From positions 1-61,405 of the forward strand of contig MSJI02000877.1 in the NCBI GenBank assembly GCA_001931905.2: 61,405 nt of DNA. The letters are read 5' to 3'. The notes under the pieces are model-generated. The model ran no database searches, was not told the origin of the DNA, and was given only the letters and a program-made list of their open reading frames with translations. Of this stretch, positions 44,432 to 56,069 are shown piece by piece (position 1 is the stretch's first letter; each line of letters starts with the position of its first letter). This stretch comes from Cladosporium sp. IMV 00045. Lineage: Eukaryota > Ascomycota > Dothideomycetes > Cladosporiales > Cladosporiaceae. Made by a program: the position numbers and the translations under genes.

Positions 44432-44597
44432 GGTACCTATGGGATCTGAAAAGCAGTCATCAATCACGAATATGTAGAAAAAGCAGAATAGGCCATAAAG
44501 ACTAAACATCCGCACATTAACAAAAAGCTACGTTGCAAAGCGCATTAGTTCCGGTCGTCTCTCATTAAGAAATGTCCGCAAAAAACACCAGATCTTT

Positions 44598-45593
44598 TCA
44601 ACGACGCGGCTCTTGCAGCGTAGCCGTCACTCTATCGTTCTTCAGGGTCAAAATTCCCGTGAACATCGCACGCCCCTTTCCGTAATTCGCATGCCACACT
44701 GCATGATCGCCGTTAACAGCAACATCCAAACCACCCGGAGCCGTGAAGCCAAGCGGACCTCCAGTCCTGAAAAGCGCGCCCTTCCTGGCATACGGCCCAG
44801 TGATGGAGTTGCTGATCGCGTAAGAGACGTCGTACTTGGGAGTCGTGTAGCACTGAGGCGAGTAGAACAGCACGTACTTCCCGTTCATGTAATTGAGCGC
44901 AGGCGCCTCGACGTACGGGCCGTCTTGGGGTCCGTTGGTGAGGATCTGGATCGGCGAGCCGATTTTCTGGAAGCCGTTGTTGACGTTGACTTGTTGGAGC
45001 AAGATGGGCGTTGGGACGATGGGTTTGACGGTGTTGCCGCATTCGCCGCCGCGGCCGATGGCGTTGCCGTCGACTTTGTAAACGACGTAGCGCTTGTTTG
45101 TCTTGCGGTCGTAGAAGCCGGATGCGTCAATGGCACCGCCTTGTCTGACCGGGCAGATCCAGGCGTCCCGGGAGTTGTCCACGTAGGGGCCTTCGATGTT
45201 TCTGCTGGTTGCGAAGCCAATGCAGTGGATGGCTCCGTTGCTGGCTAGGGCTGCACTGTAGTATAGCCCGAACTGGCCATTGGATAGGGCGACGACGTCT
45301 GGTGCCCAGACTTTGGGGTGTGCCTTGTTGACCCATGGTGCCAGCTTCGGCATGGCATCCTTTTTGCCACGGAAATACCATGTTTTCCAGTCTCTCGTGT
45401 GTGCCATAGGCACGTGTATTCTCTGGCCATCGATCTTCACTTCAGTCGAAAATGCCCTCCATCCGTCGTTGGTCCGAATGATTGCTGGGTCGGGAAAGTT
45501 CTGGCCTGCAAGACGAGGCACTGCTGCTGCGACTCCCCCTGCAAAAAGCGATATTGTCGCAGCCAAAGCTGCTGTGAGCGTGGAAGCAAGCAT
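44598..45593 (-). CDS. Secreted glycoside hydrolase family 43-like protein
   Basis: 331 aa, single exon. Residues 1-23 are a signal peptide (LTAALAATISLFAGGVAAA). The five-bladed propeller family has three acidic active-site residues, here D35 (NFPDPAII), D156 (GAIDASGF) and E229 (YVEAPAL), all in conserved settings. GH43 enzymes remove arabinose or xylose from plant hemicellulose and pectin; arabinanase, arabinofuranosidase and xylosidase cannot be told apart by eye. Only one domain, without a carbohydrate-binding module. Expected to be secreted and carbon-regulated. Confidence 0.88.
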   Translation of the reverse strand: MLASTLTAALAATISLFAGGVAAAVPRLAGQNFPDPAIIRTNDGWRAFSTEVKIDGQRIHVPMAHTRDWKTWYFRGKKDAMPKLAPWVNKAHPKVWAPDVVALSNGQFGLYYSAALASNGAIHCIGFATSRNIEGPYVDNSRDAWICPVRQGGAIDASGFYDRKTNKRYVVYKVDGNAIGRGGECGNTVKPIVPTPILLQQVNVNNGFQKIGSPIQILTNGPQDGPYVEAPALNYMNGKYVLFYSPQCYTTPKYDVSYAISNSITGPYARKGALFRTGGPLGFTAPGGLDVAVNGDHAVWHANYGKGRAMFTGILTLKNDRVTATLQEPRR

Positions 45594-46696
45594 CCTTGCT
45601 ATGTGCTAATGACTGTATTTCTATTAAAGATTGCCTGAAGTCAAGAAGAACGAAGGCTTCCTGAGAGTGTCAGAGATTGGGTATACCTTTTCCGGGAGAA
45701 CAGTATTCGAACGGACAATGGATGATCCATAAGGCTTTAGTAGGCGCACGGGGACTGCCCTCATAGCCATTGTTCTTCGCCGCTGTTGGCGAACTCCCAG
45801 CACAAGGCGCCACTCGACACGTGAAGCAGATACAAAGGAACAGATCTCGACAGTCTTTGATAAAGCAGATTACCATGCCAAGCGCTCCTTATTGTCGTGT
45901 CAGCGGCTCTCCGCAAGGACAAAGGATTATGACGATTGAGATGAAGCATTCCCTCTCTGCTCAAGACTGGAGGCCAGCATCCCAATAGGACCTATTGGGT
46001 GTTCCTCGGACATCGTGAGCGGCAACACGCGATTCATTGAAGCGATTGGGACAATATGGGCGTTGCACGCTATGGGGTCGGATGGTTGCGGTCATTGAGT
46101 CGCCAAGACGTTACCACATTCCTGGAAGACGCCGCAATCGGAACAATGTAATCTGAGAATCATTGGTATGTATTTCGAATGTGCCAAGACTCAAGAGATT
46201 CGCGCTCATTGAGGCGTCGCTATTGACGACGAGCTGCCGGCTGTAACGTATATGGCTCGATATGTACATGACGCAGGAAACCACTTCGGATGCTAAGATT
46301 TCAGGTTCAGATAGCAAAAGACGTCTTGATGCTTCAAACGCACATATTCAAGAGCGCATTACAGTCGAGAATGCTGAGCGTCACGCTGGACTAGGCCAGA
46401 AGTAGAGCTCGTTGCAATCTGTAAAGTGTTCCTCTAGTGGCGTCAATTGGTGGTTGAACCGTCATGCAGGACGGCTCAATGAGATTTGTCCAGGAGGCCC
46501 AGCATTAGTCGTAATCATAAATCATTCGCGCTGTCAGTGCTCGTGAAAATGGGGCATTCGCGATGCATCCATGCAATTCTGGAAAAAGTTGATGGGTTGC
46601 GGCAGACAAATTGCACGTGAAATGGTGTAGGCGAGGTTTGATAGCGTCCATGCGAGCAAATGATCATCTCATTTCACCATGGTAAGCATAGCTCCT
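45594..46696. other. Intergenic region, no gene seen
   Basis: Promoter side of the GH43 gene and 3' flank of NBP35. Short ORFs at 45670-45988 are antisense shadows of one another. No repeat recognised. Confidence 0.5.
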
Positions 46697-47761
46697 TCAG
46701 TGCCACGGGCGGTCTTTGGACTCGTCGTCGTCAAAGTCGGGTAGGACATCGTTCGCAGCAAGGCCCATGGACTCGCCGGTCCTACGTACGACTTCCTTGA
46801 GTGCCTGGCAGGCAGGCGAATCGCCAAAGTTGTCGAAGAAGCTCTCGCCAAAGTCACAGCTCATGCCAATCCTGGGGTCTAAAGGAACCGCACCAAGGAA
46901 TGGCACATCAGTGTCCCTCGCCAGCTGCCTTCCACCACCAGTGGTAGCCCTGAAGATTTCTGACTGGTGCGTGCAGTTCGGGCAAACGAAACCAGACATG
47001 TTTTCCACAAGTCCCAAGATAGGAATACCGGCTTTCCGGCAAAAGTCGATCTCCTTGCGCACGTCCAAGAGACTGACTTCTTGAGGTGTGGTGACAAGAA
47101 CAGCGCCGTCAATGCCGGACTCCTTGAGGAAACTTGTCACAGATAGATGCTCGTCGGATGTGCCAGGCGGCGTATCGACAACCAAGTAGTCCATCTCACC
47201 CCACTCAACGTCCTTCAGGAATTGCTTGATGAGTCCGTTTTTCTTGGGTCCACGCCAGATGACCGCATCGTCACGGTTAGGCAGCATGAACTGTACGCTC
47301 ATGACACCGAGATTGTCGCTCACCCACACAGGCTCCCAACCGGTGTTTGTAACATGGATTGTTTCCGCCTCAACTCCCATCATCTTGGGGATGCTGGGAC
47401 CGCAAATATCCGTGTCCATGATTCCGACCATGTTGTCCGCATTACTTGCGAAAGCATGCGCAAGCATGGTTGTGAATGTGCTCTTGCCTACTCCTCCTTT
47501 GCCACTCAAGACGAGAATCTTGTGCTTGACGCCAGCCAGTCTCTGGGTAATGACGGGGATGTCAGGATCGGGTCCTTTGGGTGCCGACGCACAGATCTGC
47601 TGGTTTGGACATCCGGCACAAGCATCGCCTTTTCCTGCACTCTGCGATTCGGGACCAGGACAATGTTCAGGCTCCGGTGCGACGAGTGCTGGTGCTTTCT
47701 TCAGGTGTGAGTCGAGAGCGTCGTCCACAGGCTGGATGGGTTCTTCCAGTGAGGGTGCCAT
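46697..47761 (-). CDS. NBP35: Nbp35, cytosolic Fe-S cluster assembly ATPase
   Basis: 354 aa, single exon. Scaffold P-loop ATPase that builds 4Fe-4S clusters with Cfd1 in the cytosol and passes them to cytosolic and nuclear proteins. The N-terminal Fe-S site is C34-X13-C48-X2-C51-X5-C57, the Nbp35 hallmark missing from Cfd1. Walker [10 protein letters not shown] (87-95), switch [20 protein letters not shown], and the bridging pair CPNC (C260, C263) are all present. Start at 47761 ([10 protein letters not shown]); the upstream frame begins at a non-conserved codon. Head-to-head with the radical SAM gene. Confidence 0.96.
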   Translation of the reverse strand: MAPSLEEPIQPVDDALDSHLKKAPALVAPEPEHCPGPESQSAGKGDACAGCPNQQICASAPKGPDPDIPVITQRLAGVKHKILVLSGKGGVGKSTFTTMLAHAFASNADNMVGIMDTDICGPSIPKMMGVEAETIHVTNTGWEPVWVSDNLGVMSVQFMLPNRDDAVIWRGPKKNGLIKQFLKDVEWGEMDYLVVDTPPGTSDEHLSVTSFLKESGIDGAVLVTTPQEVSLLDVRKEIDFCRKAGIPILGLVENMSGFVCPNCTHQSEIFRATTGGGRQLARDTDVPFLGAVPLDPRIGMSCDFGESFFDNFGDSPACQALKEVVRRTGESMGLAANDVLPDFDDDESKDRPWH

Positions 47762-48101
47762 GGTTGCTTTTTCTCTTACTCTGTACAACACAAGACGCGT
47801 CGTTGCAGACTCACGTTGTATGTTGTGTAGAGAGAAGACTAGAAGTCCGTTGTTTCCAGCAAAAAGTGCTGGTTATCGCTTGGTCAGCACGTGTGGTGAA
47901 GCGATAACGGCGGGGTTTGCGAAAGAGCCGAGCTGTGACGCCACCTGATCTAGACGCCCACTCACAGCATACACATTATTCAACTCATCAAAACATGGAC
48001 ATCTACATATCTACCATCTTTGTGATCAACGAAACATTCCCAATCAATTGGGACCGGCCCTCTCATAGTGACTGTAGCTGGTCGGCTTTCGATGGAGCAA
48101 C
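47762..48101. promoter_or_regulatory. Divergent promoter, NBP35 and radical SAM gene
   Basis: 340 bp between start codons. No known element recognised. The arrangement would allow co-expression of an Fe-S scaffold and an Fe-S enzyme. Confidence 0.45.
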
Positions 48102-49238
48102 ATGCTTTCAAGAGTCTCGTCTCGCCTACCAAGGCTCTCCTCACGCGTTGGCCGGATTGAACGACCACCGCTCTCGCAGCAGACTCGCCTTAGATCTTAT
48201 CTCGCTCCTCCGTTCCTTCTAGACGAATACATCCCAAGGTTCCAACTCTTGACGCCTCTTCAGGAATCAAAGAAACGGTCCGCCGCGTATGCACACTTGA
48301 GCAATTGCAATCTCTGTCCTCGGCTCTGCGGAGTCAATCGTTTCGAGAAGACCGGAACATGCCTGGTTGGCGCCGATGTTGTTATCAACACGATCGCGCC
48401 TCATTTTGGCGAAGAGCCCTGCCTTCAAGGTCATAATGGAAGCGGCAGCGTTTTCTTCAGTGGTTGCAATCTTCGCTGCGTCTTTTGCCAGAACCACGAC
48501 ATTGCCCACCAGAAGAACGGCTTCAATATCTCGCCAGAAGAGTTAGCAGAATGGTACATCAAGCTACAAGAGGTCGGCAATGTGCACAACATCAATCTGG
48601 TGACGCCAGAGCACGTTGTTCCACAAGTTGTGCTTTCTATCCTTCACGCGAAAGAGCTTGGCCTTCGACTGCCGATCGTGTACAACACGTCCTCCTTTGA
48701 CTCACTGGCGAGTATCGAGCTACTGGACGGTCTGGTGGATATATATCTGCCTGATTTCAAACTTTGGAACTCGGCATCCTCCAAAAGGCTGTTGAAAGCC
48801 GACAACTACGCGGAGGTTGCGATGGAGTCCATCAAGGCGATGCACGACCAGGTTGGCGATTTGTGCTTCACCGCAGATGGCATTGCAAAGAAAGGCGTAC
48901 TGCTGAGGCATCTTGTCATGCCTGGCTATGAGGAAGAAGGCAAGCAAATCGTCCGCTGGCTGGCCGAGAATGTGAGTAAGGACCTTTACGTGCACGTTAT
49001 GGAGCAATACCACCCGAGAGCTCATGTGGGAAAGGAGTCACGAGGAGCTAGTGGAAGAGCTTCCAAACTCGCTTCGGATGCTGTGGAGCCTGGTGGGCAG
49101 CCTGCGAGTGCCAAAGTGAAGAAACAGCTTCGCTATGAAGAGATAAATCGTGCCGTGAGCCTAGATGAAGTTGCAAGTGTCCGCAAAGCGGCAGAGCAGG
49201 TAGGTCTCTTTGTCGTGGCACGGGATATATGTCGCTAA
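48102..49238 (+). CDS. Radical SAM protein, PflX-like (COG1313)
   Basis: 378 aa, single exon. An N-terminal cysteine set NCNLCPRLCGVNR...GTC (C69, C72, C76, C87) is followed by the radical SAM motif CX3CX2C in SGCNLRCVFCQNHD (C122, C126, C129). The order and the CPRxCGVNR signature match the PflX group of pyruvate formate-lyase activase homologs, whose substrate is unknown; they are rare in eukaryotes but known in fungi. The first 35 residues (MLSRVSSRLPRLSSRVGRIER) are Arg/Ser-rich and acid-poor, suggesting a mitochondrial presequence. The barrel continues to about residue 315, then a basic linker. Depends on 4Fe-4S clusters, which fits its head-to-head neighbour Nbp35. Confidence 0.88.
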   Translation: MLSRVSSRLPRLSSRVGRIERPPLSQQTRLRSYLAPPFLLDEYIPRFQLLTPLQESKKRSAAYAHLSNCNLCPRLCGVNRFEKTGTCLVGADVVINTIAPHFGEEPCLQGHNGSGSVFFSGCNLRCVFCQNHDIAHQKNGFNISPEELAEWYIKLQEVGNVHNINLVTPEHVVPQVVLSILHAKELGLRLPIVYNTSSFDSLASIELLDGLVDIYLPDFKLWNSASSKRLLKADNYAEVAMESIKAMHDQVGDLCFTADGIAKKGVLLRHLVMPGYEEEGKQIVRWLAENVSKDLYVHVMEQYHPRAHVGKESRGASGRASKLASDAVEPGGQPASAKVKKQLRYEEINRAVSLDEVASVRKAAEQVGLFVVARDICR

Positions 49239-49969
49239 AATCTCAACAGGTCGGTCTTTGGCGATTCGCTGATGCTGCTGAGCATGGTGGTTTCAATCTA
49301 TGACCTCTTGAAGCCTCGGGACAAGCATCTTCGACCGGCAACATTCGCGTGCAATTGCAGATCCTCTATCATTGGTACTTCAAACACTTGAAATGACTTC
49401 ACCGTGGCGCTTTCCTTATCGTGCGCATGGACTCCACAATACATTTCTTTGTTGTTTGCAGATAGTTGTTGTCTCGGCGGCAATATCTTTGTTCCATGAC
49501 GCACTTTATGCAAACCCGTTCTACAGCCGTATACATGTGTTGCAGGAAGCATGTGCCCACACACGATGAGTATTCCTACTGCATCATGATATCCTGTTGC
49601 TTTCGGTCTCTGCCGCGAATAGCATACGCCTTGTGCATACTTGCGGGTGCCGAAAGCACATTGCACCCTGCTCATCTACTTCAAAGCTGCGGTCTTGGTC
49701 CATTCCTTTGTCTGCTCGCAAACGAATCTCGGCATGGCGGGAAATCAAAGGATCAATGAAGCTGGCAGGCGTTCTATCATCATTACAACTGCAGGCGTAG
49801 CCGTACCCTGCTCTTCTCACTCCCCGCAAAATTACAATCAACGCAAGAGACGGCTCTCAACTGTGAAGTCTGCAAGTTCACGACCTTGACATATCTCCAA
49901 CAGCACAAGGCTTGCTGAGCGAGAGAGCTGGCCTCTTGCGTTTCGGTCAGCTCCCCGAATCGTACTCAC
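49239..49969. other. Intergenic region, no gene seen
   Basis: The short ORFs (for example 49466-49759) overlap antisense ORFs and have no recognisable content. Confidence 0.5.
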
Positions 49970-50824
49970 ATGGCTGCTATGGAATTACAAGCCAACATGC
50001 TCTCCTTGCTGTACTACCAGCATCGCGTCTACACTTCAGAGTTGGCAAAGTCACACCACTCCCTAAGCAAGCTGTACAAGAAGCTTGAAAGAATCGAGAA
50101 GACGCTGTCGGCGTGGAAAGACCGAGGTCTTACACGAAAAGACAAGAAGAGGTTACAATGGGATCGCGCGATTGCCACCACGACAGTCAAGAGATGGGAG
50201 ACGCAACAAGCATATCTCCACGATCACCTTCGCCAATGTAGTGATCTGATTGCTTCTTACAATTCAAACATCTACCATTACACGCCGTCTTCCTGGAAGT
50301 CTCCGCTATCGCCCACCGCATATCCTTTCACTCCCAACAGCTCAATACCTGCAACACCCTGGACCGCCGGTCCCTTCGAGGAGAGGTCTGTCTGGAACAG
50401 CGAGATACCGCAATACTGGGATCTGTCAATGCTCCATGACCCGTATAATCAGTCCCCGACCAGACAATCCTCGAACTATGGCTTCCACGAGCCTGCCAGA
50501 CAAGCCGTGTGGTATGATCGGAATGGCCTCGTCGAGACCAACAATGGGAGCTTCTACGGCCAAGTTGATTCAGGAGCGACCAATTCCCAAACAGCAAGGT
50601 CGAGCAATAGATCGTCGCTCTCCGAGAAAGATGCACTACCAGAGCTACTCACCGCGTCAACACCGACTAAACCCAGTCCAGGAAGTCATCGTCGTAGATA
50701 TTCGGAGAACGCGATCCAGCTGATCGAGAGCCGCCTGGAAGCGGCTGCAAAAGGCCCTCGAGTCGGATCAGTGCCACCGTTGAAGCGAGCCTCATCCGAA
50801 ACCAGCGTCAGCAAGGAGGATTGA
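49970..50824 (+). CDS. Hypothetical protein with N-terminal coiled coil, 284 aa
   Basis: A single exon. Residues about 5-105 are a helical, probably coiled-coil region (YYQHRVYTSELAKSHHSLSK, LYKKLERIEKTLSAWKDRGL, LHDHLRQCSDLIASYNSNIY). The rest is Ser/Pro/Tyr/Trp-rich, probably disordered, with basic and phospho-site-like stretches (HRRRYSENAIQLIESRLEAA, PPLKRASSETSVSKED). No family was recognised. The in-frame length and clean codon pattern support a real gene. Confidence 0.7.
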   Translation: MAAMELQANMLSLLYYQHRVYTSELAKSHHSLSKLYKKLERIEKTLSAWKDRGLTRKDKKRLQWDRAIATTTVKRWETQQAYLHDHLRQCSDLIASYNSNIYHYTPSSWKSPLSPTAYPFTPNSSIPATPWTAGPFEERSVWNSEIPQYWDLSMLHDPYNQSPTRQSSNYGFHEPARQAVWYDRNGLVETNNGSFYGQVDSGATNSQTARSSNRSSLSEKDALPELLTASTPTKPSPGSHRRRYSENAIQLIESRLEAAAKGPRVGSVPPLKRASSETSVSKED

Positions 50825-52508
50825 GACAAGAAGACGACTGAAGGGAGGCCACAGCGGGGCGTGGCTGGCTGATGCGTTTGTCACATATATGCGCTTTGAT
50901 AGGTCATTTCACAATTGCACATAACGTAAGGTCAAATCAACCACTTCCACGTTGGGCTGTGATCCGGACTTCCTCGCATGTGAGCATTCACTTTCAGTAG
51001 GGCAACGAGTCTAGTTTTTCTTCCTGCTACCCCAGCCAAAGCCCGTTTCGTAACCGGACAGGGGCCCTCGTAGCAACGTGATACCGACGACCAGGCTCCA
51101 CGCCTTCATCAGAATAGGGTTGCAGCTTGGCTGCTGCGAACCGCTTCCGTGGCGTTCCACAAACGTGCTGCCGATGCAATCCTGCCGCTACTGGCGTTCG
51201 GGGGAACAAACGCCAGCCGAGCAAGCCACTTTCTCAGCTCTGCTCGTCTTGCATCTCGTCCACCTGTTGCTGCTATGCGCCGGGCGCAACGTACACCACG
51301 GCAACGGCGAGGCTGGCCACACACATTGTGCCCCAAGTGTCAGCCGCTATTCTCCGATGCGGATTGTCGCTGCCGTGGGACGAACATGTGTCTTAAACGC
51401 CCTACCCTCCTTGCAGACCAGGGTCATTGTGCCCAGGATGGGGCCTGACCCTTGTCTTCGCAACCTGTCGTACCGGTCTGATCGGCGTGAGTCTCCTGCA
51501 ATTTGACGTGAACAAGGGAGATTCGATCTGATCTTGGATCTGATCTGCTCAGGTGAGCTTGGTCAGGTCCCATCGACCGGGTCTGGCAGCTTTGCTCTTC
51601 ACGCCAACGAATCGCTTCCTTCTGCTGCAGGCTACTGCCGCGCAGCAGCATATCCCCGTTCCGCGTACCGGCCTCTGGGTCTGCCATAATTGTCGTAATT
51701 TATGCAGTGTACCACTTCGAAACACTGTCATCGCTGGCAAAGCACGGCATCTGCGCTCTACCACTGTCTTGCTGCCGACGTGCGTTGAGAGCCATCAGAA
51801 GTGCAAAATCAGTAAATTGTAAGGTGCTCTTGGGGCTCCTTCACCCGCACGACTACCTCAATGGCAACAGCTGCTGACACCTCCTCAACCAAATGATCAC
51901 ACTTCTACATGTAGGAGGAGGTCACGTCCGTTTTCGGAGAGCAAACATGTGACGCGATTGAGACCATTGCATATCCAGCCTCTGAGAATTTCCTCAATCT
52001 TCTTTCACACTACCACCGCCCTTGCTCTTGTCCCTGAACCACATCGAACTTGCGCCTCTTCCTGCAGGCTCCAACGTTGACAGCCGTTACTCTCCACATC
52101 TGTACGACATCCACCCTCGTTTGCTGTCCGGGGAGGCCTATCTGCATACGAAACCCTGCAACTTTCGTAACCGCCACCTGAGCAAACACCTCCAGACTCT
52201 GCCAGACTGGCATGCTTTTGATGTGACACCTCTTTTGGGCCAGAGAGAACGTCACTGTGGCATTGTGACATCTTTTTTCTCCACTTTCTTACCTGCCTTC
52301 TTTGCCATGCTCGCAAACCGTTTTCTCTACTCCATCCAACGCTCCCTGATAGAGGCCTCTGCTATAAGGGCCTTCTCTTCGATCGATCGTTACACGCCAT
52401 AGTCATTTGGTCGTACTTACCTCGATCGCCTGTTCTTGAATCACTCTCAGACACTCAATTACACTTGACCTAAGCTCCCTCCGTCCTCCAGAGAACACAA
52501 GCTCCAAG
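50825..52508. other. Long intergenic region upstream of the MFS transporter
   Basis: 1.7 kb without a gene that can be supported. Several 60-140 codon ORFs on both strands overlap each other at 51027-52402. The GATCTGATC words at 51525-51547 form a small repeat. Confidence 0.45.
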
Positions 52509-55207
52509 ATGGTCGATTTTGGCGAGCAGGAAATTCCTGTGACGAAAGCTCAACGCTCATCACCTTCTCGGCAGTCAACATCGCTTCCAGGCTTGCACCA
52601 AAATTCCCATGCTTCGACCGAAGGGCGAAACCATGAACGATCAGTCGTCAATAAAGCACCTGCCGCTACATTGATTCCCTCGAAGTCGACAAAGCACAAG
52701 CTCAATATTCCCGAAACACCACAGCCGCAACCAAGCGCTGAGCCGAGACCATCCATTGCCGATAGTGCAGTACAGGATGTGGTCTCAAGGTCGCCCTCTT
52801 TCGTCAGCGAGCGAAGAGCAAGCCTTTCAGGGAGGCTATCTTCCGATGGTAGCAGAAGCCGAGCGGCGTCCTTGAGAGAGCAATCGAACATCTCCCGTCG
52901 GTCGTCCCTGGAAACACTACACGAGCATGATCGAGCTCCCGAAAAGGCGCAGGAACATGTTCTGTTGTCGCGACCATCGATGCCGTCGTTCAATATTCCA
53001 CGAAGGCCACACGTGAAGCGACACTCCTCTCTGAGGCACCAGTCCAAACCTTCGGATGAAGGTCTTGCAGTACCTAGTATCCCACGTCGCGCTCTGACGA
53101 ACTCAGTGTCCGACTCCATGTTGGCAACAGGAAGGGCCAGGCCTAAGAGCCACCCGCCCTCAAGGTCACCATTTCCAGGACAGAGTGCGAGCGAAGAGGT
53201 TGACGAAAGCCGCTCAGGAACCACCAGCCGATCTGGCTCTGTGGGAGCACAAGACCCATGGCAGCTTCCGCCGCTGTCTGCAAGTATGCCGCAGACGCCG
53301 CGCCTGACTTATTCTGTGCCTTCTCGAAGGCCTAGCCTTACATTCAAGCGTCTGTCCAGTCTTGACCAGCTCATCACGTATCGGGAGGACAAGGAGTCTT
53401 GGAAGCGAGAATCGTTCGTCTCTGGCCGTCAGATCCCACCATCGACTCCTGCCTCCCAAACTCACGCCCCATCATTCACCTCGGCTTCGAACGATCAAGC
53501 TTCGCAAGCGAGCCCTGTCGAGAAAACGTGTCGGCCGGTCGGAAGAAACGCTCAGAGCCATGAAGTCAATCCTGAGCAAAAAAGCCGATTCCGTCACTTC
53601 GCAGCAGAAGTAGGCTTCTGCTTCACAATCGCTATGACCCAGTTCTTGGCCGAATATCTGATATCGGGCTTCGCAATCGTGCTCCCAAGTCTTTTCAACG
53701 CCAACTCTGATACAGGCGTCGATGCGACCGGCCTGTTTTGGCCAGCTGCACTTTTGTCGCTGATCCTCAGTGCTTTCTTGTTGGTCTTCGCTCGAGTCTC
53801 GGATATGTACGGCGGATACCCTCCGTTCATGTTCGGACTGATATGGCTCGCCGTTTGGACTCTGATCCCTGGCTTCGTCAGTTCCAGCCTCTTGCTGAAC
53901 GTTTCCAGAGCCATGCAGGGCTTCGCCATCGCGGCCTTCACGCCATCTACCTTCGCCATGGTCGGCAGCATCTATCCCGAGGGTCCTCGAAGGAATGTCG
54001 TGCTTGGCCTTTACGGTGCTTGCGCGCCACTCGGTTTCTTTGCTGGTTTTCTGGCTGGAGGTGCTTTGCCGTCGACCGAGGCGAGGTGGTACTTCTGGAT
54101 TGCATCTGCTTTGGCTTTCATCACAGCCATCACCGCATATCTGTCTGTTCCTTACGATAGAACAGACCGGCAGCGTCTGAATTTGAAGATGGATTGGCTT
54201 GGAGCTTTCTTGATCACGAGCGGACTGATCTTGGTGACATACGCCTTGTCTGTGCAGCCATACGCCAACGCCGATGATTTGGACAGAAACGGTTTCACGT
54301 TCCGTATTGTCTACGCTCCGCTCTCCAGTGGCGCGGCGTGTCTTCTTATCGCATTCTGGGTGGAAGGCTGGTATGCAAGTTGCCCTCTGTTGCCGTTTGA
54401 GTTCTTCAAACCTAGAGGGGTGAAGTCGTTTTCCGTGGCTTGTCTGTTTTTCTACGGTTCTTTCGGTGTTTGGCTCTACAACTCCGCTGAGTAGTAAGTG
54501 TCCAGGCCACCTTTACTTGACGATTTTCTTTGCTGACACGTCGCAGCTTCGTTGCCCCTTCAGTAACAGAAGACCCGGCCAGCATCAAGGGAATCATGCT
54601 TTCTCTGTGGTACACGCCAATGGCCGTCGGCGGAATAATCTTCTGCGTGATCGGTGGCTCGCTTCTACACATCGTGCCCATCAAGATTTTGCTCATTCTT
54701 TCTGGTTTGGCCTGGATTGGTGCGCCGCTCATCTTCGCCGTTGGGTCCATTCCTCTCACCTACTGGTCAGAAGTCCTACCTTCCATGATCTGCGGCACAC
54801 TTGGCATCGATTTGACCTTCACCATCGCGACAATCTTTCTCTCATCATCGCAACCGCTGAAATTTCAAGGCGTGGCAGGGGCGGTGTCGTCCATCCTCGT
54901 CAATCTGGCCATGTCGTTCTCGCTACCAATCTCACTGATTGTCAAAGAGGCGGCCACGGCACACGCATTGAACGACACACTCGACAACGACGTTGATCCG
55001 GAAGTCTGGGGCTTTCGAGCAGCGTTCATTTACGGCTCTGCTTCGGCGGCCATCGGTCTGCTAGTCTGTATCTTTTGCGTACGCATTTCCAGATCAGTCG
55101 TGAGTGGCAAGAAAGAGGAGGTGGATGAGGAGAGCCCGAGGTCTTCGTCCTCTGCGGCGTCTGTCTCCATTGCGGACGAGGAAGGCAGACGTTTTTATGG
55201 CGAATGA
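52509..55207 (+). CDS. MFS transporter (DHA2-like) with a 360-residue N-terminal cytosolic region
   Basis: Exons 52509-54493 and 54547-55207, intron 53 bp, 881 aa; the joint restores SAEYFVAPSV. Residues 1 to about 360 are Ser/Pro/Arg-rich and disordered with many RxxS sites (SRRSSLETL, RRPSLTFKRLSSLD), likely kinase targets. The transporter follows: FAAEVGFCFTIAMTQFLAEYL (TM1), VFARVSDMYGGYPPFMFGL (motif A-like), SRAMQGFAIAAFTPSTFAMVGSIYPEGPRRN, LGLYGACAPLGFFAGFLAGG (motif C-like), and several more helices, consistent with the 14-helix drug:H+ antiporter type. The C-tail is acidic and Ser-rich. Substrate unknown. Confidence 0.9.
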
Positions 55208-56069
55208 GAACGCAGGCGGAGCTGGAACGAGCGCTACATCCTACCAGAAGTATGAGGTCCTAAGGTATGGTCCCAGAATTGAGGCACAATCGGAGGTAAT
55301 GAGGTGAGCCGGAGTGGGACTCGATCCAGGATCAGATCCACAGTTCCACTCTCGGTGGCTCGCTTGCTTTAGGCAACCGCTGTGGCCAATAATTCGATCA
55401 GGCACAAGCATTCTTGCATGGTACTGCAAAGGCAAAAAAAAGTTTAGAGGAGATGGTTCCAGAGGATGGATAGAGGCCAGCTTCACAGCTGATGTTTTCT
55501 CGGTTCCATGTTTGTGTATTAGCTCTGAAGCATATCTATGAACAAGAATGCAGCTTAAATATCATCAACATAACGTACCTCATACAGAGGTAGCGTTGGT
55601 ACTCTTTCTTCCCCAGCCAACCCTCGCGGGCGAACGGTGCGCTTGACGACATCGTGCCAAGCGAAGTGCATCCAGTCTTCACTTCCATCGCCATAGCCCC
55701 ACCACAACACATTCCCGCAGCAGCGGCTCCCACTCCGCTCGCAACCTGTCCTCACTCACCAAACCACAGCCAATAGCGGCGACTTCACATCCATGAGCCC
55801 ACAGGCTACTGCGAACTGGAAGGTGAATTCATGCACTCGAGACTCGCACATGCCCCGCCCGCCCACACCCTCTCTCTACCCATCCACTCAAAGGCTTGCC
55901 ACTCGGGTCTGGCTACTGCTGCATGTCAATAGCCTTTAAAGCATCCAAACCCAAAACTTGTTTCTCTCCCTCCCTTTGTCCTCTTTTCTTCCTCTTGGTA
56001 CCTCATTTCATGCATTGATTTTTTTCAAACCACTCCAAGAAGCTACAGATCGACGACCACATCAACACC
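55208..56069. other. Intergenic region with a 40-nt imperfect palindrome
   Basis: No gene seen. The palindrome at 55312-55351 lies in the 3' flank of the transporter. The last 120 bp before 56070 are pyrimidine-rich, the leader of CHO2. Confidence 0.5.
55312..55351. repeat. Imperfect 40-nt inverted repeat
   Basis: Arms GAGTGGGACT and AGTTCCACTC pair at 9 of 10 Watson-Crick positions plus one wobble. The inside carries GATCC/GGATC words. It could fold as a hairpin in the transporter's 3' UTR or be a factor-binding site. No U-run follows. Confidence 0.5.

Noticed and set aside
51027..52402. Possible gene between the coiled-coil protein and the MFS transporter
   Set aside because: Several overlapping ORFs on both strands with similar length and no family signature; none has a convincing splice extension.
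55300..55400. tRNA-like sequence on the minus strand (ATCGAGTC resembling a T-loop)
   Set aside because: The flanking bases do not pair as a T stem and no acceptor, D or anticodon stem could be built; it is better explained by a simple 40-nt palindrome.
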